Assembly: GCF_020184175.1 (NCBI RefSeq)
Contig: NC_065531.1
Coordinates: 74,122,604 to 74,186,603 of the forward strand
Source: Aphis gossypii
Lineage: Eukaryota; Arthropoda; Insecta; Hemiptera; Aphididae
Direction: 5' to 3'
DNA: 64,000 nucleotides
Part shown: piece after piece, positions 1 through 10,905 of the stretch
Layout of the letters: the number at the start of each line of letters is the position of its first letter
Numbering within the stretch: the stretch's first letter is position 1
Translations under genes and position numbers: made by a program
The notes under the pieces: generated by a model
What the model was told of the DNA's origin: nothing
What the model saw: the letters and a program-made list of their open reading frames with translations, nothing else
The model's database searches: none

Positions 1-324
1 TTTATCTTTACATATATAAAGAAATCTTTGAATTACTAATTTTAAATATCTTAGTTGGAAAAAAATAGTAAAATATGAATAACAATATTATATAATTAAG
101 CTATTATAGATCCACTAGGTACTTAAAGTGTTTTATTCAGTTTTAAACACAATTCTTATTCTTAGTATAATATATAATACACATATTTGGTTTTACTACT
201 TTATATTTAGCTCTTGCCTTCAATGCATATAATCATATAGTTTACTACAGATATATAGTTAATAAACTAGATTGATTCTTTAATTTTTGAAATAATTTAC
301 ATAACTTTAATAGTTATGCACATA
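1..324. other. AT-rich intergenic DNA at left edge
   Basis: Low-complexity AT-rich sequence with no exon-like open frame, RNA gene or clear repeat. It ends at the TA dinucleotide that flanks the MITE starting at 325. Confidence 0.6.
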
Positions 325-670
325 CAAGGTACGGCAGTCAAATCCGACAATTTAAAAAAAAACTGATGGGCAGGGCTAAAGTGGTAGAGATTTTGGGAAT
401 ATTTTTATTACTTTTAAATACCCAAAATTAAGTAATCATGGAGCATTGGTCGGGTGAACAGCGTGCATTCGTGGTAAAAGCGTGTTACAAAAATAATGAT
501 ATATGTATAATATATGTGTGGCTAATCAAGGACACAATCTTTAAAAAATTATGTTTTTTAAATATATAATATAAAATTCCACTTGTGTAGTTTTTATTTG
601 TTTGGCAAAAAATTAATGAAAAAAATTTTTTTAATTTTTTTAAATTGTCAGATTTTACTGCCGCACCCTG
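325..670 (+). mobile_element. Tc1/mariner-type MITE with transposase N-terminal remnant
   Basis: A 346 bp element bounded by about 35 bp imperfect terminal inverted repeats. The left end begins CAAGGTACGGCAGT and the right end, read on the other strand, begins CAGGGTGCGGCAGT; both continue into a matching AATCYGACAATTTAAA stretch. The element is flanked by TA on both sides (323-324 and 671-672), the target duplication of the Tc1/mariner superfamily. Inside, an ATG at 438 opens a short frame reading MEHWSGEQRAFVVKACYKNN, which resembles the N-terminal helix-turn-helix of insect mariner-like transposases. The frame then runs into residues that look like a transposase C-terminal piece (VWLIKDTIF). 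This suggests a non-autonomous copy made by internal deletion of a full element. The superfamily call is fairly safe; the deletion history is inference. Confidence 0.75.
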
Positions 671-2179
671 TATATAATATAATTTTAATAAAAATGATCA
701 TGTAATTAAATAATAACATTATATTTTTAATACTAAACTCTGGGTGATAATTGTATCAAAGAACATTTATTAGTTGAAAAACTATTTTTCTATGATGTTT
801 TTGAAAACATTTTGTTTCATTATAATTTTTAAGTTTGCACTTTTTCAATAAACATACAGTATTAATTTCTCATTGAAAAAAAAGAATATAAATATTTTTT
901 TAGTACCTACTTAGTAATTTGAAAATCAAATTTGGGGAAAATATTTTATCAGTTATAACTTATGTATAATAAAAGTTCAGTTGAGCTGAAGATACACAAC
1001 AGTAAAAAAAAATTTGAAAAATTATCACAGTATATTTTTATTTTCGAAAATAAGGTTTAGTATCTACTTAAAAATAATTTTAAAGGGATTAATAGTTATT
1101 TTAAATAATTAGTGTCCTCTGATAAAATAATTACCTTTATAAATTTTAAATGGTGTCATTATTAATTAGTAACTAGTATATTTTTATCTGTATCTGTAAT
1201 GTAATATGAATTCTATTAAATTGCCTTACTTGCTTTGAAGAATATCTTGTGCAGCTTTTCTAACACTTAACATTCTTACTACAATAATATTTCTAATGAT
1301 TCAAGAAGATTTTTATCTTTTTATTTTTGTTATTCACAAAAAATATATAAATTTTCACTTTTTAAATAATTGTATAATAATAATTACAAGCTATTTATGC
1401 ATTCAATTTGTACAATTAGTTATGTTTCAGACAATTCAAATAGTGTTTAAAGTAATAACTTTATTTATTTTTAAAATTCTATACTATAATTTGTTAATTT
1501 AATAAATTTGTCTTTGAACAGATTTTAAACAAAACTTCTACTTCTACAATATTATATAAAACATTTATTTTTTTTAATTTAAAAAGTGATTAATTTAATT
1601 CAGATATTTCGGTATGTTATTTTATTTTAAAATAATATCATAGTAATTTTTTACTGGTAATATTTAAGTAATAAAGATTTAAAAAAAGGCTTTTATCTCT
1701 TTTTATTTTTATTTTAAAAATTCCGATTTTTTTTTATATTGTGTATTTTACACATATTGTTGTTATAAAAAAATATGATAAGGTGTGTTTTTAAATCAAA
1801 TTTATAAATATTAAAACATATAAATTATAACAAACAATGCTTTTATAAAATATTATACATATTTATTAATTTAAAAAGTTAATATTGAAATAAAATTGTA
1901 TAAAACATCTACCACCTACAAATAAATTAAGTATAAAATTCTTCTATATTTTTCCTAAACTCCAATTAATTTGCAAATTAATTTTTATTGGACATATTTT
2001 TAGCAAAAAAGCTTAATTTAATGTAAAATTAAAAGAAAAAATTCATACAAACAATACTTATTTATAATTATTCTTATCCTTTTGATATCCAATTTAATCA
2101 TAAACATATAAAATAGTTTGAATTTTATATTCATATAGGAGGAATGTGAGTTGTTATGGTTAAATGAACTTAATTGGGG
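671..2179. other. AT-rich intergenic DNA
   Basis: No supported gene. One 68-codon frame (1296-1502, +) is rich in I, F, L and N as expected from AT-rich noise, has no splice context and no domain I recognise, so it is not called. Confidence 0.5.
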
Positions 2180-2337
2180 CGTCATTTGCCAATGATGATG
2201 ATGGTGTTGTTGATATTGATGGTGTTGATTTGATGGTGGTCATGACACCAGTATGTTCCTCATTGTTGGCACAACATGATGGTTTGGTAGATTTTTATAC
2301 AGGGCGAGCTCATCGAACGCCGTCCAATTTGTCAAAA
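2180..2337. other. Exon-like GC-richer patch, strand unresolved
   Basis: A compositional island in AT-rich DNA. On the minus strand it follows a good acceptor (ccatattacag, exon edge 2337) and reads LTNWTAFDELALYKNLPNHH and on to NILVS before a stop at 2242-2240; the same frame then continues with a His/Gln-rich stretch. On the plus strand it is also open, reading an acidic start, then VDFYTGRAHRTPSNLSK up to a GT at 2340. A plus-strand acceptor follows at 2945 (tttatacag) with a short open tail (ADSTSPTKRIICF), but the phases do not join cleanly. Both readings are plausible as a terminal exon; I do not recognise either protein. It could also be a fragment of an unannotated repeat. Confidence 0.3.
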
Positions 2338-4629
2338 CTGTAATATGGTAGGTATAAGGTGTGTATTTAATCAGTGACATGGAAAGTCTAGGATGTATAA
2401 TTTTTTTATTTGAGCTGTTCTATAATTTATGTTGTAATAATTTGTACTGATAATAGCCTATGTCTCAAATAATTAATGCATGCTAAGAAAACAATAAATA
2501 TTTAATTTTTCTTTTAAATGTTTAACTATTTATTGTATCCAGATTATAAATTTATCATTTATATTCATAAGATATGATTAATGAACATTTTAAGTATTCT
2601 TAGATATCATGTATAAATATATATATCTATATATATGTATATGTACACTGTAAAGGATATTCTTTGAAGACAAATGAATTTGAAGTGGTGTGGTAATGAA
2701 AACTATATTATCATAGCAATACAAAATTACTACGTTTTCATGGGATATACTGTATAATGTACTGTATTGTCTGTATTTATGTTGAATATTAAAAACATAT
2801 AAAAGAAAAAAGTTATTTAAGGTATTTTCTTCGGTTGAAAAACTACAGTATATGATTTTACTATAGGCTTTAATATTTTTATTATTTACATAATATTATA
2901 TATTAATTAAATTTTAATTAAAAAATGTATTTATGTTTATACAGGTGCTGCTGACTCAACATCGCCTACGAAAAGGATAATTTGTTTTTAATATTGAATA
3001 ATATTCTCACATCAGTTTTGAACGATAGTAGTTAATATTTTTATTTTCATGAGCCAGAACTTATATATTGGTTATTATGTATCACTTAATTGATTTTGTT
3101 TGCTTATTTCAACCTGGTTTTTTAATAATATTATTACACCTACTTAAAGGATTCTATTTGTAGGTATGTTATGAAAATAAATCTTTTTTTATAGTTGGAA
3201 ATACTTTTATTTTTATCCACATAAATAAATCATTATAAATAATTGTCATTACTTATAATTTATGAATGTTAACCTAAACCTCTTCCTTACAATAAAATTT
3301 ACAACTAAATTTTTTTCCATGCAATAGTATTTTCTTATTTTTCTATTTTATTTTCTGATTACTTTTATATGAATAGGTTTTTCAATCTAAGTGTATTTTT
3401 GTGTTCATTAGCCTTTTTGAGTAGTAAAACCTATGACCTAAAAATATATTACAAGGTTTGTTATATTAAGTTGTTCTTATAATATCCTAAAATATTTCAA
3501 GCTCATATTTTTATTTGATATCTAGATGAAAAATAACAGTTTTAGTTAATTTATTGTAAATCTAAAAATGTGAACCCTAAAATACAGTAGGCATTGTACC
3601 AATATAAATATAAATTATAAATGGAGCTTAAAACAATGTATTTTTGAAGCCTGGAAAAAATTAAAAAATAAGAACATCTTAAATTTGATTAACTGAACTT
3701 ACTACAAAAAAAAAAAAAAATAATAATAATTTTTGGATAGTCTATAATATTATAATATTATATAAAATATACCTGGTTATGAACTATATGATTTAATGTG
3801 CCAGACCAGAAGATAATAATAGGTGTTTTATTATATCTACGATCTACCTACTATATTAATACATTTTTGGTTTATTGGTGAAAAACAAAACTTTTACTTT
3901 CATCTTCGTGTTTATTTTGCATTTAATTTTAAATAAAAAAAAATGCATCTATATATTTTAAGTAAACAATTTATTATTAAAGATAAAGAATAAATTTGAT
4001 AAAACTTAACAAAATGTAATATTACTTTAGGTTCAATATCGTTCAATAGTTATCTTTCTAGTCTACTGACATAATCAGAATATTTTGTCACAATAAAAAC
4101 TAGAAGACATAATATTGTATTATTTATAGATTATAATATGTTTTCTTGCGGTTAACTTCAGTAACAATGCAAAAATATTCATACGCAATGAATAAATTAT
4201 TTTATACAGAACTATGCATGTTTTGAGAGTATAATTTACAGGCACAAATATATTAGGCAGTTTATCAAATTCAATACTCTGTAGGCCTAACTATCTGTAA
4301 AGTTGTAAAAATACAAATCATTAACTTAAATTGTAATGAAAATCCATAGTTGCTAAGTTGCTTAAGTATTCAATTTATCAGGTTTCTTCTAGAGAAAATT
4401 TTTTTTCATAGAGGTAATTTCTTTAGACTCGTGATTGCTCAGCCCGTATGTTATAGGAATGAGTTCCTAATTTCCCATTCGATTGATCCGTTGAGGTAGA
4501 TGGGGCTATCCATTTTTGATGTGGTGGTTGTAAGCGCTGTGCCAATTAGTGCCTATCGATAGTTTTAAAAACTTGATTCCAATATTTTCAATTTTTTCGT
4601 TGCATATCACATTATTTTCATTATCATTA
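2338..4629. other. AT-rich intergenic DNA
   Basis: No gene supported beyond the weak exon-like tail at 2946-2990 noted with the patch at 2180-2337. It contains poly-A and (TAA)n runs near 3705-3730 and ordinary AT-rich sequence. Confidence 0.5.
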
Positions 4630-4729
4630 TACCTACACTTATTATATTACAAATTTTAGACTGTAATTTTTGTTAGTTACTACCTACACTTATTATATTA
4701 CAAATTTTAGACTAATTTTTGTTAGTTAC
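4630..4729 (+). repeat. Tandem direct repeat, two units of 49-51 bp
   Basis: Two adjacent, nearly identical units beginning TACCTACACTTATTATATTA and ending TTTTTGTTAGTTAC (4630-4680 and 4681-4729). They differ by a 2 bp indel (ACTGTAATT versus ACTAATT), so this is a recent local duplication. Confidence 0.85.
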
Positions 4730-4939
4730 ATACCTTGCTTTTTAAGTTAACATGAAATTTGATTTTAGCGTTTACTGTTTACCTAATATAAATATCATCG
4801 CACAAGTCATCGCTGAGCTGTATAATTTTATAACATTTTTGTTGATAAATGTTTATCTACCTAGGTACATACCACATGGTTAAACGATGTACCTAACTAT
4901 TGTTGTATTTATAAGAATTCGGAAAAAACCTGGGTAAAT

Positions 4940-5080
4940 GAGTACTACTCTGTTGTTCATTAAGTGTCAATTATTGGGTCACTGTAATAGATGCGTTAAA
5001 TTTGAATTGAACGATATATCATTGTCTACGAAAAACGATTCTGATCGAAGACGAAATCAATCAGCTAATAAAGTAATTTG
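4940..5080 (+). repeat. Fragment of modular AT-rich repeat family (copy 1)
   Basis: The stretch containing TTGGGTCACTGTAATAGATG, then a GTTAAATTTGAATTGAACGA core, a hairpin-like TACGAAAAACGATTCTGATC and a CAGCT end matches the 5' module of the longer copies near 30530 (+) and 62510 (-). It is only a terminal fragment; the interior module is missing. Confidence 0.5.
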
Positions 5081-6414
5081 TTTTATTATTATTATTACTA
5101 CTAATAAAGGTAAGTAAAGAAGTTTGAATTATTTTTTTGCTGAAAACATTGTATTTGAAATGTGTATATAATATAATATAGGTACAAATAACACGGACCA
5201 GCTCATTGGGAAGATACTAGATTTCCTAATGGGCCAATTTGTCTTTGGATTTACTATAATTCTACAGGTCTACATAGATTTTTTATATTTAATTGGAATA
5301 TGAATCAATGCGTTAATGTAGAAATAATAATAAATATAATATACACATATATATACAACGATTAAAATAAATAAATATATGTTTATAATAAATCGATAGG
5401 TAAATTAATTAATTGATTTAAATTAAATTTCAACCATATTGGTGCTAGCTGCGTCACAGTTTTTAATTCATGGATTTTTGTAATTTTTCTGGGATTTCTT
5501 TTATCATTATTAAATAGGTACCTATCCTAAGTTACCATTAGGTAGATTCCTGATATACTTTGATCTGGTAATTAGTTATTATTTTATATTTATTAGTTTA
5601 TTACCTATTTTGGGTATAGGTAATATTTCTAAAAATAAGCGTTTAATCAAAATTATCATATTACATGCATACTTATTTACATGAATACATCATATTATTG
5701 GTGTACTGCACTTTATGTTATAACTTAAGAATATTAATTACTCATTAATTGTGAGTACATTGAACTTTTTTAATATAGGTACCTATTATTTATTAATTAT
5801 CACGTCTCACCATTATCATTTCAGAATATAAGATTATCAACTTAATATGACTATAAACTTATGAACTATTTTGTACATTTGGACACCTAGTTATTATTTT
5901 TTAGTTATTCTTTAATTAAAATGATCAAGACTTTTATGGATTGTTATAAAAATATAGACAGCTATACCTCATAAATTATTGTTTCTATTTGTGATAAAAT
6001 ATGTCATAGGTAATTGATGATATTAAATAAAAAATGATACCCTTCTTCCAAGAGTTGATAAATTTCAGGGGTAATTACCTAGGAGGCTCAGATAGTTTAA
6101 AAGCTAGTGAATTATCTTGTCGACTTTCCCGCATTATACATTATTATATTGGTACCTAACTATACTGTAACTTTCTATAGTACCTAATATACCTAGTGTA
6201 AGTATTAGTACTATGAAAAAGGGCGGTCAGAAGTCGGAACCGGTAAGAATTTGAGAGAATGAAAAATAATTGTTTAGGTACTTTTCAACAAGAGTTATGA
6301 CGATTGAAATTTTTATTATATCCACCTAGTAATATAACCATTTAAGATACATTAATATTTAGTGCTAAACCCGCACGGGTAAATGCAAACTGGGCATGCG
6401 ATTACCTTATTGGT
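5081..6414. other. AT-rich intergenic DNA
   Basis: No gene or clear mobile element. Frequent TACCTA/TAGGTA motifs, a common texture in the non-coding parts of this window. Confidence 0.5.
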
Positions 6415-6520
6415 GTAAACTCTGCTCCAAAAATTTTAGGTAATAAATTAGGTAGAATGTAAACTCGACTCGGAAATTTCAGGTAATAAAAATGTTCATT
6501 GTAATCTCGGCCCGATAATA
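6415..6520 (+). repeat. Short tandem array, about 2.5 units of 42-44 bp
   Basis: Units starting GTAAACTCTGCTCC (6415), GTAAACTCGACTCGG (6459) and GTAATCTCGGCCCG (6501), the first two sharing a TTTAGGTAATAAA-like middle. A related GGCCGAGTTTACAATCGCCC lies in inverted orientation near 6724-6743, so this may be the internal part of a decayed transposon spanning roughly 6360-6760. Confidence 0.5.
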
Positions 6521-7074
6521 ATATTAACCGATAAAATATAATAAGCAGAAAATTTTTAAAAAAAACTCTTAGAAAGAACACTTACAAAATATAAAAATAA
6601 GGAAATATCAGTGAGCGAATATGTTAAACACATGGCTTTTTACTTAAAAAAATAGACTTATTTATTATCACACTACAATTTTTCAAAAATATTATAAGAA
6701 AATTATATGTAAATTTTTATCCGGGCCGAGTTTACAATCGCCCAACTGCACAAAATGAGGAATATTTATAAATTTATTTTATAGGTATCTAATATCACAT
6801 TTTTTTCTTTTTAGATGGAACGTTATTTCATACAATAATAAGCTTACACTATAAAATATAAATAATACATATTTATATAATAATAAATTTAAATATCACT
6901 TAAACTTATAACTGTTTTAATACAGTTTTACGGGTTCTGGGCAAGTATAAGTACTAAGACTCGGTAAACCGATAAAATTACCATATCCGTTGTCTATACC
7001 TATGTTTTTACAATAATCAACAAAACTTGCGATCGTTTTTACACTATGTATATATGTATAATGCAATAGGTGCT

Positions 7075-7234
7075 GTCAAGGTGGGGGGGAGTTAAGGAGT
7101 TGTAACCCCCCCCCAAAAAAAAATTTCACTGAGGCCTAGCATAAAAACCTATATAATACATATAGATATATATACGATGTATATGTATTGTAATGATGTA
7201 ACCCCCCAAAATTTTTTTTCTAGTCGCGCCACTG
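7075..7234. mobile_element. Short G/C-run transposon fragment with 6 bp flanking duplication
   Basis: A 160 bp segment with a G-run near its left end and C-runs (near 7108 and 7202), ending TCTAGTCGCGCCACTG. GGTGCT occurs directly on both sides (7069-7074 and 7235-7240), like a target-site duplication. The right end read on the minus strand begins CAGTGGCGCGACTAG, similar to the CAGTGGCGTATTTT ends of the MITE at 59634-59934. The left end does not match it, so this is probably a solo end or a decayed copy. Confidence 0.45.
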
Positions 7235-7239
7235 GGTGC

Positions 7240-7246
<7 letters not shown>

Positions 7247-7287
<41 letters not shown>
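7247..7287 (+). repeat. (CA)n microsatellite
   Basis: About 20 uninterrupted CA dinucleotides, preceded by ATATAT and followed by ATATGCACACACA. It marks the upstream edge of the CpG-rich block. Confidence 0.95.
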
Positions 7288-7290
<3 letters not shown>

Positions 7291-7329
7291 GCACACACAA
7301 TATCCACATTCGTATATTATATATTATAT

Positions 7330-9950
7330 AATAATGGTCGTGTTTGAGCGCACGCGCACTCGATTGCCGCGGGTTACGTCGTAGCCGTATTTATATATAT
7401 ACGCGCGCGCGTGTGTGTGTCTTTTGAGTAAATGCGCGCGCACGGCGGTCGTTCGTGCATGTGTGTGCGCTAGTGTGCCGCCGAAACGCCGAGAGCAGGA
7501 TGAGGCCGCCGCGTCCGCTGGAGTCAGATGAGCGCGGCTATACGACACGGCGGACACACTGGAGCCGCGCGAATGCTGCGGCGCGTCCTTTAGGGGTTGA
7601 CGTCACGCGGCGGCGTCGGCTATATAGAGTGCCCATAAACTTTCGAAGGGGGGTATAGTTCGCCCGTCGGCGGTGCGGGGGCGGCGGGAGGGCGCTGTAC
7701 CTATATATGCATGTATATATGTATATACGTACGGCCGCGGTGTCTGGTGCGCAGGCGCGAGCTTGCGCCTGTGCTCGTGTGCGCGCGGATAAGGCAAGGC
7801 CGAGAAATTTGTCGGCGGCGCGAGGGTGGTCGGAGAGCGGACGGGTTGGCAACGCGAGGGGAAGGCACGGCTACGGGTACGCTGTATGTACGGCAGTGTA
7901 TGTGTGAGCGCGTATATACGCTAACTCGCTGCAGGTGTGTGCGCGCGCGCGCGCGTGAGCGAGCGGGTTTCGGGGTTTCGGGGTCGCGCGTAAGGGGGTC
8001 CGGGTGGCCGTGCTGGTGGCGGGGGTGCGTGCTAGGTGCGCGCGTGTCAGAAGGGGAGGCGCGCGATTCGGCCGCCGCAGTGTATAATAGTAGTGTAGCT
8101 CTTGCAACATTCCGTGTACAATATCTTTCTTTTTTCTTTTTTTTTTTTCTAAAACAATTTTTTCGCTTTCCACGTCTACCCATTTACAATAATTACAATA
8201 AACACATCATGTTTCGTACGATATCCATCGCGTTGTAAAAATATAAATACATGTATATGTACAATACATAAACAATATAATATATAATCATCACGACAAT
8301 TACAATTATTATTCATCTCATCCGCTGCGGCACTTCGACCCCGTCAGCGCGACCGCCATGTTACCGGAATCTGGTGAGCACACACACACACACATACGCG
8401 CGCGCACACATACACATACTTATATATAATATAATATATTGTGTATATATAAATATATATATATGTAATATGTATGTTATATCGCGATATATATGTAATG
8501 TTGTACGTCGTTTACGCGAATACGGGTATTTTTTCCGTTCGCGAGTACTCGTCAACGTCGTCGCGGAGTAACAATCGTTGTCGTCTTCGAATTTAATATT
8601 ATTATCGTCTGCAGTTACGAAGTTTTATCGGTTTTTTGTTTTTTTTTTTTTTTTTTAACATGTTTAATTACATAATATAGTTATCGTGCTGCACTAGTCG
8701 TCGCGCCGTTTATTCATATTGGAAAATATACGCGAGCGACAGCTACACAATATTATCGTCTCGGGGTAGGTATAAACTCGCGCCGGTCTGGGTCAATTTT
8801 TTTTTCGGTTCACCGAGACGTCCATACTATACGCGTATTGTGCATTTGAACTCGACGACGACGACGACGACGACGACGATGTACCTACACTATAACGCGC
8901 GTCGACTATAATCCCGTTGCCGTCATCGTGATTCGTTATCGCGTTTAATAATATAATATATAAATCGAAGATTTACACCTCAACGGTTTATTTATCGGTA
9001 ACGAAACGAAAATATTATGTTTATGACATTATCGTACGCGGCAGCGACGGGCGACCGACGAGTATATTATCTATTGTGGCGATAATAGTGGTGTCGACAT
9101 ATTATTATTATATAATTATTACCGTGACAATTTTTCTAACACGTCTCCCAAGTCTTCGTAATAACTACACGTCGCCTATAATTTTTATCACGAAACTCTG
9201 CCGCCGCCACTGCAGTCATGTCATCGCCAATTGTTGTGCAGCCCTCAACGAATACGGATACCCGTCGTACACCCGCATCGTCTACCGCAGGATGCACCGC
9301 GACGATCGTCTACTATAAATAACGGATTCGAATCGGTTCCGGCGACTTTCTTAAGTGTAACGTATATTATGACAAATATAAGTGTACACACAATCGCCGT
9401 TTAGATTCCCGCAATGACCCTTCTTCTCCTCACCGCCCCGTAACGTGTATCAGTCAATGTTAGTCGTCCGTTGCTGCTATAAACGACTCTTTTATTTATT
9501 TATTTCTCTCGATAGATTTTTCTCAAAACACTTTCTCCCCTCCCCTTATCGTCGTCCTGTGCGAAATTTCGCTCGCGACAGATACGGCGGTGCGTCTTAT
9601 TCGACAACACAATAATTCAAACTTTTCTTCATAAATCGCGTAATCGTTTAGTCAGGTCGATCGTATTTTTTTTACGTTCTTATCGTATTTGGCGTTCTAC
9701 AAACGCTAAACGGGTGGTACGCGCGCGTAGTAAAAGTCGAACATCCGTCGTCCTCCGATCGATATGTGTCTATGATATAATGTATAATATATTTTATCTA
9801 TGTCGTAATGTATATATCACGAGGTATAATAATATTATAGTTTATTATAGTAGCGTAGTAACTAGTATAGTATGGTATGTATTAGATAGTTGTGTTGGTA
9901 TATTATAGTATCGTATAGTGCAATTCAATGGTATTTATTCAGCGCCGACT
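7330..9950 (+). promoter_or_regulatory. CpG-rich block, probable promoter/5' UTR of the downstream GPCR
   Basis: This block stands out sharply from its AT-rich surroundings: many CG dinucleotides, CGCGCG runs (7401-7412, 7941-7954), GC-rich sequence to about 8090, a (CGA)9 run at 8853-8879, and CG-rich sequence continuing to about 9750. Several long open frames on both strands overlap one another and are Arg/Ala/Tyr-rich, as expected from composition rather than coding. An ATG in good context (gaccgccATG, 8358) is followed after 16 nt by a clean donor (G|GTGAGC, 8374). That could be a coding first exon, but its phase joins the first GPCR exon only through a weak acceptor at 10936. No TATA box or initiator can be assigned with confidence. 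Confidence 0.45.
8853..8879 (+). repeat. (CGA)9 trinucleotide repeat
   Basis: Nine CGA units inside the CpG-rich block upstream of the GPCR gene. No supported exon contains it. Confidence 0.9.
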
Positions 9951-10905
9951 ATAAATAATGATGTAATATAGTTTGCACTTTGCTCCCATGAATCTAGACG
10001 AATTGTTTTATTATTAATGTCTACATTTTTTTTATTCTATGTGTACTTATATCTTGTTTAGATTGATGTTACAAATGACGAAACACAACATTAATATTTT
10101 TATTTATAGACATTTTATGATTTTGAAATACATTTATTATCGATAACAATGAAATCAATATGTCGTTTTTAATAGCTACAGAATATAAAGTATGTATTTA
10201 TGTATATTATAGTTCGCACTTTACGGCTAAACATGAATTTTAAGCAAACAATTTTTCACAAATTCGCAAATAAATATAAATTTTGGTAAATATTGCCATT
10301 ATCGATTTTCACTTCTATGAAATAAAATAACAATAGTTGTTATACAGTTTGTATTATTTATAAGCTTTTAAATAGCACGATATACCTACTAGCTGTATAA
10401 ATTTTATAACTATATAAGTCTATTAATGTTATCGATTGGACACATTATTAGCGTTGATTTTGTATTGGAACTTTGGAAGCCATTGAATATATTATATCTA
10501 TATATAAATAGTTATACACATATTACATAATACAATAATAGAATGTTTTTAATGAAATCAACTGTACACTTTACATACGTACAATAAATTTAATTCGAAG
10601 AATAAACTACCTAATAATAGTTTGGTACCTATAGTATTGATTATTATTTGTCTTAAAATATTTTCTATAATTTCCTCTTTTTCATATAAGGAAATGACTA
10701 TTATTTATTTTATAATTAGTCAAATCGTGTGCATGCACTGTTTCCGTTGTATCGTTAGTGTTAATTAATGCATATTACATTATTTAGTGAATTTAATCAT
10801 ATCTTATCATTTTTATTTATAATTTGATAACAAGGTAATTTAAATAATAATCGTCTAATGATACGTTTATAAATTTGTGTTTAGGCTGTGATGTGTGACA
10901 GATAG
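9951..10905 (+). other. AT-rich DNA, probable first intron of the GPCR gene
   Basis: No coding frame. The best acceptor just before the TM1 exon is tttgtgtttag ending at 10884. However, all three frames after it meet stops before the TM1 frame opens, so the true acceptor is probably the downstream AG at 10905 or 10936, or translation starts within the exon. Confidence 0.4.

Noticed and set aside
8090..8140. Possible RNA gene near the T-run after the CpG-rich block
   Set aside because: A T-run alone suggests a Pol III terminator, but no A/B boxes or cloverleaf could be found upstream.
7324..8571. Multiple overlapping long open frames on both strands (64-175 codons)
   Set aside because: They overlap each other in several frames, are Arg/Ala/Tyr/Thr-rich and lie in CG- and CA-repeat sequence. 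GC-rich DNA lacks stops, so these are composition artefacts.
9076..9318. 80-codon plus-strand frame in the CpG-rich block
   Set aside because: No domain resemblance and no connection in phase to the GPCR exons; more likely 5' UTR or intron sequence.
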